Shown here: one piece after another, positions 30,117 to 40,900 of the stretch
Layout: each line of letters starts with the position of its first letter
Position numbering within the stretch: position 1 is the first letter of the stretch
NCBI GenBank assembly: GCA_020284085.1
Contig: JACEVL010000145.1
Coordinates: forward strand, 479,501-543,500
Length of the DNA: 64,000 nt
Direction of reading: 5' to 3'
DNA from: Aporrectodea caliginosa
Lineage: Eukaryota; Annelida; Clitellata; Crassiclitellata; Lumbricidae
Notes under the pieces: generated by a model
What the model saw: the letters and a program-made list of their open reading frames with translations, nothing else
Database searches by the model: none
What the model was told of the DNA's origin: nothing
Position numbers and translations under genes: made by a program

Positions 30117-31069
30117 CACTGTGTCCGGGGGAAAAGGGACCCCTTATGGTAATATTAAAAAAAACTAGTAAATTTTCATCGATTTTTAAAGTTCCAAAAC
30201 CATTTTAATCCTGACGTAATTAGCTAACACTATATGTAAAAGTTCCTGTCATCCAATAATTACGTCATAAAGGAGTCATTTGCATCAATAGTTAAGTATG
30301 ACAAAAAGTTGGTGCATCAGATCTTCGTAAAACGGAAATCCATTTAACAGAACCAGGTGGGAAAATAAATGAAGCTTTTCACCGAGATTGTTTGCTATCT
30401 GAAAATTTGTTGCCTGATATGCGGGTTATATTCGGATTAGGCCTATTACACATTCCAACAAAGATGGCGCTCTAGCTCACTGAACTCTTGTAACTATTGA
30501 ACTGCGGACAAAGGAGACTGGATGTCATACCTCCTAATCTTTGACCGCCAAACAGCCCGGGCTTAAATCCGGTTCATTACAAGATTCTGGGAATAATACA
30601 AGAGAAGGTTTCAAGGACAAAGAGCAGAGACATTGAAGAACTACGTGAGCGAATAATTAATTCATGAGAGGAATTTGATCAGCTGGTTATCGATGCTGTT
30701 ACTGGCCAATGGTACGCGCGTCTGGAAGCTTCTGTTGAGGCCGAATGCGTGAACTTTTAATACACCTTATAGTCTAATATTTTTCAAATAGAAAAATAAA
30801 AATAAACTAAAATTTATAATTGATTAATGACATTTTAAAAAAATATTGAAATTTTTAGATGATATTTTGTGCCGTCTTTCACAATTGAATTTTGATGAAA
30901 ATGACGCCATTATGACGTAATTATTGGATAACAGAAACTTTTATATTTTAACCAGTTTTTAACTTATTATGTCAGGATTAAAATGGTTTTCGAATTTTAA
31001 AAATCGATGACCATTTACCAGTTTATTTTCATATTACCATAAGGGGTCCCTTTTCCCCCGGACACAGTG
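30117..31069 (+). mobile_element. Decayed mariner-type element with long inverted repeats
   Basis: A 953-bp element with CACTGTGTCCGGGGGAAAAG at both ends (inverted). Similarity between the ends runs for about 190 bp with mismatches, and TA flanks both sides (30115-30116 and 31070-31071). Most of the transposase is deleted. Confidence 0.85.
30530..30760 (+). pseudogene. Transposase C-terminal remnant inside the decayed mariner
   Basis: Broken frames still read PPNSPGLNP-like, then IIQEKV, RDIEELRERIINS, EEFDQLVIDAVTGQWYARLE and EAECVNF before TAA. This aligns with the C-terminus of the intact transposase at 15613-16809 (PPNSPDLNPLDY, DQWRRRL). The third catalytic aspartate region and several codons are mutated, with in-frame stops. 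Confidence 0.75.
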
Positions 31070-31127
31070 TAGATATTTCCTATGATAATTCTATATATAG
31101 GTCTATATGCTTCCGATTTCATTTATA

Positions 31128-32595
31128 TGTTATAAGGCCTTCGACACTGTAGATCATGGGATTCTACTAAGTAAATTGGAAAGGTATGGAATACGAGGCA
31201 ACCAACTCCAATGGTTTAAAAGTTATTTAGAAAACCGTTCGCAATGTGTCTATTGCAATGGCTCCCTCTCTGATCTAAAAACTATCAAATTTGGTGTACC
31301 ACAAGGGTCTAACTTAGGGCCCCTGCTATTTCTAATTTATATAAATGACCTCCCCAATGTTTCTTCTAAATTGTACTTTATATTGTTTGCAGACGACACA
31401 CATGTCTTTTATTCCCACAGTTCTCTGGAAACCCTGTTTCAAATAGTAAATGAGGAACTCACACTAGCAGCAAATTGTTCTGTGCCAATAAACTTACCCT
31501 GAACCTTGATAAAACGAATTATATCTTATTCAAGTCTCATAGGAAACCTTGTCCCTCGCAGTACCCTATACTAAGCATTAATGGAACTCCCCTCTCCAGA
31601 GTTGAGTCCACAAAATTTCTTGGAGTCTATGTAGACCAGCATCTAACATGGAAGGACCACATAAAATGTATCTCTTCAAAAATTGCTAAAAATACTGGGA
31701 TCATAGCACGCACTGCATACCTCTTACCACCCTCTGTTCGCATAAAATTATACTATACACTTGTATATCCATACTTAGCATATTGTAATCTGATATGGGC
31801 ATCGACCTACACCACTAGATTGCATAGACTGATAATACTGCAAAAAAGGGTAATTCGCATAGTGGCTGGTGCTGCATATGGATCACATACTGCCCCACTA
31901 TTCTACAAGTTTAACATACTAAAATTTGAACAAATCAAGCTTTATCAAACTGGTGAATTCATGTACCGTTATGACCATGGCTTGCTTCCTGCTGTTTATA
32001 AGGGCTTTTTTAGTCTTGCTTCAGAAATACATTCCCATTCTACAAGAAACTCTAGGAATTATAGATACATCTTTGCTCGTACTAACTCCCGTCTGTTCTC
32101 AGTTAGAGCTACTGGACCTTCAATCTGGAATAACATTCCACAAGGAATTAGGCAATCTCCGTCATTAGTATTGTTTAAAAAAAAGCTACGAACGTATTTG
32201 ATTGGTGTTAATAATAATGTTTCTGGATGAATCCTAATGTCTGTGCATAATACTTACCTCCCACGCTGCCACGCATGTTTTCTTCTGCAATGATTCATTT
32301 ATTTTTTTTTTTTTTTTTTTGGTTTTCCTAATTTAGTTAAGATTCTGATTTGCCTAATTTGGTTAAGATTCTATCAAGTAATAGAAACTACCTACTGTCA
32401 TACTTAGTAAACATTTCTAGGCCGTTGCATCTTTTTGTTTAACTTGTACATAGGTGGTCCTACTTAGTGGGATTAATGATCCCTTCAGGGCCTTTCCTTG
32501 TGGCCATCTCCTATCGTTTGTGTACTTTGTAACTCTGTAATTGTAAGATGATTGTTTGGGTTTGGTTACAAAATAAAATGATTTGATTTGATTTA
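31128..32595 (+). mobile_element. LINE (type B), 5' truncated, frameshifted
   Basis: RT blocks KAFDTVDHGILLSKLERYGI, GVPQGSNLGPLLFLIYINDL and FILFADDTHVFY lie in one frame. A loss of about one base near 31470 moves CANKLTLNLDKTNYILFKSH, FLGVYVDQHLTWKDH and the C-terminal domain (FSVRATGPSIWNNIP) to another, ending at TGA 32228-32230. The 3' UTR includes a (T)18 run and ends in AAAATGATTTGATTTGATT. It starts abruptly about 60 bp after the mariner remnant. The same family as 50720-53010. Confidence 0.85.
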
Positions 32596-32758
32596 TATAT
32601 ATATATATACATATTACAGACATGATATATGACATACTTGTATATTTATAGTAAAATTACTACATAATTATCATACATTACATTAGGCATTTATATTTAT
32701 ATCTTACATGTCGCAAATGCATCATATGGGATACAACAGATGCATCAGCAATCGTAGA

Positions 32759-33395
32759 ATGATGAGGAGAGGGGAGGAAGAGGAGGAGAAGGAAGAGGAG
32801 AAAGAGGAGGAGGGAAGAGGAAGAGAAGGAGGAAGAGGAGAAAGAAGAGGAGAGAAAAAGAGGAGAGGAAGAGAAGAGGAGGAACAGGAGGAAGAACAGA
32901 GAAGAAGGAGAGAGGAGGAGGAAGAGGAACAGGGGAGGAAGAGGAAGAGAAAGAGGAAGAGGAGGAGGAAGATGAAAGGGAGAGGAAGAGGAGGAGAATG
33001 GAGAGGAGAAAGAGGCGGAGGATGAGGAGAGGAAGAGAGAAGGAGGAACAGGAGAGGAAGAGGAGGAGAGAAAAGAGAAGGAAGAGGAAGAGAAATAGGG
33101 AGAGGAAGAGGAAGAGAAATAGGGAGAGGAAGAGGAAGAGAAATAGGGAGAGGAAGAGGAAGAGAAATAGGGAGAGGAAGAGGAAGAGAAATAGGGAGAG
33201 GAAGAGGAAGAGAAATAGGGAGAGGAAGAGGAAGAGAAATAGGGAGAGGAAGAGGAAGAGAAATAGGGAGAGGAAGAGGAAGAGAAATAGGGAGAGGAAG
33301 AGGAAGAGAAATAGGGAGAGGAAGAGGAAGAGAAATAGGGAGAGGAAGAGGAAGAGAAATAGGGAGAGGAAGAGGAGGACAAGGAGAAGGACTGA
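32759..33395 (+). repeat. 640-bp purine-rich tract with 24-bp higher-order repeat
   Basis: GAGGAAGAG-type sequence. From about 33098 to 33375 it is a regular 24-base unit (AATAGGGAGAGGAAGAGG plus AAGAGA) repeated about 12 times with very few changes. Such mirror-symmetric purine tracts can adopt triplex DNA. Open frames here are artefacts. Confidence 0.95.
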
Positions 33396-33782
33396 TGTTG
33401 GATTTGCCAATGCATTTGAATTACGTGCATCATTTCCGTGGTAATTTTTTTATCATGAACAATCAGTCTTCTGCCTTTAACCAATATCCTGCTATCTCGA
33501 CGCGCGCGCATCAATGCCTCCATTTGTCTGTATGCCTGTCTGTCTACCTAACCCTGTCTGTACGCCTGTCTGGCTTTCGCCTGATAAGGATGATGGTCAG
33601 ATCTGAGTATTGGCGCCATATCAGTCATTAAGTTAGGGTATGTAAAGTAGGGTACCCGAACTCCAATGTTAAGCAAGGCTCTGTAATGTTAGGTCAGATA
33701 AGGTAAAAGAAGGCCTGAAAAGAGAGAGTAAGGTAACGCAGAGTTGCATGAGTAGGGTGAAAAGGTAGGAGAAAGCAACGTA

Positions 33783-33925
33783 AACGTAATGTACTGTAAA
33801 TGTACTGTAAATGTACTGTAAATGTACTGTATATGTACTGTATATGTACTGTAAATGTACTGTAAATGTAATGTAGATTCTATGTAAATGCAATGTAAAT
33901 GCAATGTAAATGCAATGTAGCGTAA
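33783..33925 (+). repeat. 11-bp tandem repeat (AATGTACTGTA)
   Basis: About 13 units, first TGTACTGTAAA, later shifting to TGCAATGTAAA. Confidence 0.8.
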
Positions 33926-34439
33926 GGAACGGCTAGTCATACATGTAGGTAAGGTAATTCAATTTGTAAGGTAAGGTAACGTAAACAAAAACTGGGAAAC
34001 ATTACACACCAGATAGTAAAGTATTTTTACTGACCTGTCCGATATCCTGACGTCATGAGGAAGCAGAAAAACAAACAAATAATTTTAACAATTAACACTA
34101 ATTAATTAGCAAACTAATTAAACTGTCAATAACATCAGTTACGCATTAACGAGATTGGGCTGTTCGTAGTTTTAGGAATCATTTTGAAATATTGATGCAT
34201 GGGATTAACCGAATGTTCAGACGTCTATGAAAATCGTCGATTCTCCTCATTTACATTGTTTTATTTATAATCATGTGAATATTATGTGCATTGTGCAACT
34301 AATGAATAGATTGATCAACCAATCGGATCACTGGTTGGTTTGCCTTTGCACTCAGCTAATATCCCTCAAATCGCTCTCTTATTTATCCGTTAGTATACGG
34401 TAGCCATGACTCAACCGCTTTCTATAATAGGCCGATCAC

Positions 34440-34830
34440 TCTATACATTAGCTTAGATTACCACCTTATCATTTCTTAGCTTGGCTTAAAAATTACCACC
34501 TTATCGTATCTTAGCTTAAATTGCCACCTTATATCATACCTTAGCTTAGCTTTAAAATTGCCACCTTACCATACCTTACCATAGGCCCTATAGCTTAAAA
34601 ATTACCATCTAATCATACCTTAGCTTAGCTTAAAAATACCACCTTACCATATCTTAGTTTAAATTACCACCTTGTATAATACCTTAGCCTAGCTTTAAAA
34701 TTACCACCTTACCATACCTTGGCTTAGCTTAAAAATTACTACCTTATCATAGCTTAGCTTAGCTTAAAATTACCACCTTATAGTACCTTACCCTAGACTA
34801 CCACCTTATCATAACACACCTTAGATTACC
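34440..34830 (+). repeat. Degenerate tandem array (TTAGCTTAAAAATTACCACC)
   Basis: About ten units of 35-38 bases built on TTAGCTTAAAATTACCACCT followed by TATCATACC. The units have small length changes. Confidence 0.8.
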
Positions 34831-35483
34831 GACATATACCTTAACTTATTTGTCTCATCTAATCCTACATACCTTCGCTTACCTACCAAAGCCATCGTGT
34901 ACCTAATCTTACTCTTTTCTTACTTTACAAAAGCCTTCTTTGAGCGTTACCTTAACTGACCATACACCTTATTCGACAGAATTTGTCGTCATATTCAATC
35001 CTTGCATTAAGTTTCGATATCGGTTGGATTCTTGAGTTGTTGATGCTTTTACTGCCATTGATTAGATTTCGCATTTTTCTGAATTGCGTCTTCAACCTCC
35101 GCATTTTATCGGCAACACTCGGGAACGAATTCCGACATTTTCAGGAATAATTCGACTTTCGTCGGAAGAAATCGGCATTCTTCGGATTACGTCGGCATTT
35201 CCGGCTTTTCTTTGCGTACAGACCGTCGTCGACAGCAATTCTTCGCTGGCTCTATAAAATCAACTTTCGACGCTGTCGGTCAACGTAGTCACGAGATGAA
35301 ATTATTTGGTCAATCAGCTCAAGGGGCGTTTTCCCGCCATGGACCGATTCGATCGATCGATTGTCGTCTGCTGCGACGAAGAAGCAGACGACATCTGCTG
35401 CACTCGGGATATCAATGTGGCTCGAAGAAGAGCATCACTCGCCCGTGCACACACACACACACACAGATAGACAAGCGTGAACA

Positions 35484-35800
35484 GTAAATGTAATGTAGAT
35501 GTAATGCAGATGTAATGTAGATGTAATATAAATGTAATGTTAATCTAATGTAGATGTAATGTAAATGTAATGTATACGTAATGTGACTGTAATGTGACTG
35601 TAATGTGAATGCAATGTGAACGTAATGTGACTGTAATGTAACAGTAATGTAGATGTAACTATACTGAAATGTAGATGTCGGTGCAAACTTAAAACAATGA
35701 GAACGTAAATGTTATGTTAATGCAATGTCAATGTGATGGTAAGGTAATGTTAATATAAAGATAAATGTAATGCCATTATAATATTAATCTTATGTTAATG
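35484..35800 (+). repeat. Degenerate TGTAATGTAGATG-type array
   Basis: Repeated AATGTAATGTAGATGTAATG-like sequence with 12-base periodicity and increasing divergence. Related sequence in inverse orientation (CATTTACATTACA-like) lies at 36255-36415. Confidence 0.7.
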
Positions 35801-36254
35801 TAATTTAAATCTCCGAAATATCTTAGTGCCAGAAGAGGCTGGGTCACGCAGGTCCATTCACTGGCCCTAGACGTCAGTCACGTCATACAAAGTCCACAAG
35901 TGGGTCATTTTCCCGGAGCCAGACCAGACTCCACCGGGAATCTACCGATACACGCTCACTCTGCCAAACCTAACACTTCTATAGCGCTTCTGCAATATTG
36001 CTTTGGTCAATTGATTGATTGTCGCTTCATCTCGCTTCCACTGAGATCGAAATCGAAATCCTGTAACCAAGGGAAACACGGCAGCCAAGGCAACGGCCTA
36101 GTCGAGACAGAATGTCAAATGCAGTGAAGCATCGTTGGTGTGGCATGGAGTCACGCAGCTGCGCCCGTTTACAACGCAACGACAAATTGTACTGTAACTG
36201 TTTCGTTGTAGTCTGTAATCGTAAATTTCGGCGAGAGTCAAAAGACAGACTCAG

Positions 36255-36415
36255 TTACTGTTACATTACATTTATATTACGTTTACACTACAGTTACTTA
36301 CAGTTACATTACACGTACAGTACATTTACACTGCATTTACATTAGGCCTACATGTGCATTATATCTACACTACATTTACACTACATTTACATTGCATTTA
36401 GATTACATCTGTACT
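36255..36415 (-). repeat. Inverse-orientation TGTAATG-type array
   Basis: ACATTACATTTATATTAC-like units on the plus strand are the complement of the array at 35484-35800. Confidence 0.6.
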
Positions 36416-36514
36416 TGATGACCACCACGACTAAACGATCAGCTGTCTATGAACGATTTAGTCACACTAGTGAATGAGGTCTGCAGACATATTGCTCTAA
36501 AGTCTGTCAGCTGG

Positions 36515-36615
36515 GAGAGGAGGAGGAGCAGGAGGAGGAGAAGAAGGAGGAGGAGAAGAAGGAACAGTAGGAGGAGGAGAAGGAGGAGAAGGAGGAGGAG
36601 GAGGAAGAGGAGTTG
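36515..36615 (+). repeat. (GAGGAGAAG)n microsatellite
   Basis: About 100 bp of purine triplets. Confidence 0.85.
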
Positions 36616-36994
36616 AAAGAGGACCAAGGAATGCCGTATCCTCGTCGGATATTGTCTTCTTTTCCATCTCCGCTGTGCTTCCGTCAGTCGTTCCTTTTCC
36701 ACCTTTCCCCCTTCCACCGCCGAGTCAATGGAACAGTGAGAACTAAACGAATACACTCTTCCACTAACTGCATTATGCGGCGACATTTCTTCGTCGCTTG
36801 TGGCCACCACTAGGTGGAGCCAGAGAAAGAAAGAGGCGAGACACGGTGGCTAGATGGCGCCTCTTGCATCGACAATGGTGGCAAGCATGCGCAGAACGGA
36901 GACGTATAGAAGGACAGATGTAGAAAGAGACACACAGAGAGACAGAAAGATAGACATTAGTTCGATCGTTTATTCAAGTAGCTATAAATGCGCA

Positions 36995-37311
36995 TAGTGC
37001 AGACAGACAGACAGATAGACCAACAGATAGTCAAGCAGACAAATAGAGACAGACAGACAAAGTGTCAGACAGAGAGACAGACAGACAGTCAGACAGGCAG
37101 ACAGACAGACAGACAGTGATGAGATAGTCAGTCAGTCAGTCAGACAGACAGACAGAGTCAGTCAGTCAGTCAGACAGACAGACAGAACAGAGAGATAGAG
37201 TCAGTCAGTCAGACAGACAGACAGACAGTCAGTCAGAGACAGACAGAAAGACAGACAGGCAGATAGACAGACGCATAGAAATACAGCCATTCAGCCTGAG
37301 TTTCGTCACAG

Positions 37312-37345
<34 letters not shown>
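36995..37345 (+). repeat. (CAGA/CAGT)n microsatellite with embedded duplicate
   Basis: Tetranucleotide CAGA and CAGT runs. A 43-bp unique block at 37271-37313 interrupts them and recurs at 37579-37621, next to the HCN S4 exon. Confidence 0.9.
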
Positions 37346-37349
<4 letters not shown>

Positions 37350-37642
37350 GAGAGTTTGTCTCTGTCTGATGATAGAGACAGAAATAGAAAAGAAAGAACA
37401 TAGTGAAGGATGGATAAAAGGAGACAGAGACTGACAAAATAATGAAGACAGACAAACTAATTGACAGATGTACTTGGAAAGATAAGCAGACACCCTACAG
37501 AGAGGACTCTTTCAGGATGTTTTCATAGGCGTTGCATACGACGAAATGCAAGCAATCAAATAGGCAGACAAGAGTAGAACGCATAGAAATACAGCCATTC
37601 AGCCTGAGTTTCGTCACAGGAAATGACGTCATCGTGACGTAC

Positions 37643-37740
37643 CTCTTCCCATTGGTTGACGTAACGAACGAGACGAGACAATCGAAGCAGACGAAGGAGG
37701 CTGAGCAACTTCACCAGACGAAAGATACGCAACGCTCGAC
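37643..37740 (-). CDS. HCN: HCN exon with S4 voltage sensor
   Basis: 98 nt. The acceptor TGTGTTTAG|GTCGAG and donor GAAGAG|GTACGT fit. It encodes [24 protein letters not shown] and RYVNQWEE. A basic residue at every third position gives the HCN S4 pattern. Confidence 0.92.
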
Positions 37741-37899
37741 CTAAACACAAATCAATCAATCAATCGATCAATCAAACGATCGATCGGTCAGTCGGTGATT
37801 GATTTGGATGATCAGACAGTTTGTATCTTTGAGTGAATCTATCAATCAATCAGTAAGTGAGTCAATGATTGATACCTCGATATTATGTATAGTATATAC

Positions 37900-37930
<31 letters not shown>

Positions 37931-40900
37931 TGTATGTATGTATGTATGTATGTATGTATGTATGTATGTATGTATGTATGTATGTATGTATGTATGTATG
38001 TATGTATGTATGTATGTATGTATGTATGCATGTATGTATGTATGAATGTAAGTTTGTATGTATGTAATGCATGTATGTATGTATGTAAGTATGTGTGTAT
38101 GTATGTATGTATGTATGTATGTATGTATGTATGTATGTATGTATGTATGTATGTATGTATGTATGTATGTATGTATATGTATGTATGTATGTATGTATGT
38201 ATTTATTTATTTATGTATGTATGTAATACTATGTATGTGTATATGTGTGATGTATGCATGCATGTTTATATGCATGAAGTATGTATGTATGTATGCATGG
38301 CATTGTATGTATGTATATATGTATGATTTCCGTATGTAGGCATTTATGTAAGCATGCGTGAATGTATGTATATATATGTATACGTATGAGTATATGTGTG
38401 TCTTTCTATCCGTCTCTCTTTCCATCTTTGCTAATGCTTGAACAAGCATCTATTCATTCGACATATAAGCAGAGGAGGAGGGAAGGCGGAAGTGGAGATG
38501 GAGAAGCTTTTAGGCGCCGAAGAGGCTTTTAGAAAGCAAAAAACTCACGGAGTGTCGTCCAAAACGAGGATGGATCTATGGCCCAGAGTTACAAAGACGC
38601 GCGATCTGTGATCCACGGCTTAAATAAGACTTGATCCATGGTCTTCAGACTTAAAGACGACTCGATCTATGATCTTATAGTGGATCTAAACTCAATCCAT
38701 TATTTTAGACTATATGATCCTAGAGCAAAGCGAGATTCTCATGATGCATGGATGGTCTAAACAAGAAGACAATGAGACATTAACTCTTGAGAGTTTTGTC
38801 CAGGCTTGCTTGCATACTTGCATATACCCAAATCCCAATTTCGTACAGCAGTTCATAAATAATGTTATATAGTAACACTAGAAGTTGGATGAGTGTTGAA
38901 AACATGGTATTAATGCTGAATTATTGTAGTAACATTAGAAGTTGGATTAGCATATTTATAGCAGCAGTAGCAGCTTATTGAGCGATGAACCATTGGTGCT
39001 AAATTATTGCAGTAACATTAGAAGTTGGATGAGCATATTTATACATGTAGCAGAAGTAGAAGTTGGATGAGCGATGAAACCATGGTATTGATGCTAAATT
39101 ATTGCAGTACAACTAGAAGTTGGATGAGCGATCAAAATATTTATAGTAGAAGTAGAAGTTGGATGAGGGATGGAAACATGATATAGTAGAAGTAGATGTT
39201 AGATGAGCGACGAATACATGGCTAAAATATGTTTAAAATAAATTTACGACGCGGTGCGTAGCATTGAGATTTGGGTATGTGCCTTCTTATGGCAAACAAT
39301 AGCGTTGCAAAAAAAGGAGGTTTTCTTGTACATGGACAATACATCAACTACGCGATGTAGCCTATAGATGTTACTTCCTCCAATGCAAGTATGTTATAGC
39401 ATCACCTCCCACCAATCTACATACATCGTGCGATCCATAGTAGTATTTTATTAAATATTTCTAAAAGAATATGGTATGCATTTTTCAGTTTCAGTTTCAG
39501 TTACAGTTATAAACATTTTTCAGTTATTATGCTATATTAGTTACAGTTACAGTTACTAGAAATAACACTGCCGTAAACGGTCGGTGGGAAGATGAGTCAG
39601 CGAGGGAAAGGACTGGCCACCTGCCTTCTATGCAGAGGCTAAGAAAATGAAGCTGTTAGCACTTCATGTATAGCCTACCCATGCTTGCTTTCCAGAGCTA
39701 TAGCTTAATGGACTGTTCTACCGTTATGCACGAAATAGAGTATCTCCCCTAAATGAGTATCCCCCTTAGCGAAATGGAGTATCCGGTCTAGTTTGCATTA
39801 TTCGAGGTTTCCAAGTGCATTCAGTCGTACTGTTTGGATTTATTGTACACATAACATTTTTTAAGTTGCGTATCTTTAGTTTGTACGTCGACCTGAAATT
39901 AATTTACTTCATTTTTGGTGATGTTGACTGGATTTTTGTCTTGGCTATCGTGATGCGTATAACGTTGAGGGGTAGAACGGTTTATCTCCACCGGATATTG
40001 TACACCAGTTTATTCCATCCGGGGGATATGCTTTAGGGGGATAGAATATCACGGGACACCGGCAAATAAACCAGTTCCCAGTACACAATTGTTTTTCTGG
40101 AAAATGTCGGCGGTTTACATTACACTAGGACAATTGCCTACACTACAAGGAACCCACAATCCCCATATTATTAAGCATATGGCGCATAGATGGCACCTTT
40201 ATAATTATTTAATTATCGATTAATTAATTAATTAAATAATTATTTAATTATTACACAGATGGCACCTTTATAATTATTTAACAGTCGCAAAGGGGAAACG
40301 ATGCGAAATTTAGTACCCCTACTTTCTGCACCAGTAACACCTCTGTTTGTCTATCAATATTTCGCTGTTAAGACAGTTTTTAGAGAACTGAACAGAGTAT
40401 GATACATATTTATGTAGACAGAAAAAAGATCAAAAAAGATCTTAGGTGGTGACGAGCAAATTTTCACGTAGGGTAATAATGAAGAAAATTATTGGAGATC
40501 GTTACTTCATCAGCAGTTCGCTCTTAGGGTCCTCGAGTCGCAGATCCGAAATCCCAGCGCACATACTTATCTAGAACTGTTCTGCAGTATATATATATAA
40601 ATATATATATATACGCACCCAATTAAGCCCCTTAGAATAACAGTGGACCAAGTCCATTGTTATTCTAAGGGGCTCAACTTATTTGCAGGTTTTTAGACTA
40701 CTAAACCTGAAGAATTTGTTTCGCGTAATCCACTTGACCGTGCGCAACTGTGACTGAACCGACCTGTTAATTGGTGATATTGCGTGCATTTGAAATAGGA
40801 CACCGTGAATGCTTCCGGAACTCTGGAAGTGGCTATGATGCGGCAGCATAGCCCTAGCAATGTGGTACCACAGAGTTAGCGAAGGCTTCAAGGCCAACGC

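Noticed and set aside
33098..33375. CRISPR array (regular 24-bp units)
   Set aside because: There are no unique spacers, and the window is an animal genome.
32678..33523. Arg/Lys/Glu-rich and Ser/Pro-rich open frames
   Set aside because: Composition artefacts of the GAGGAA purine tract.
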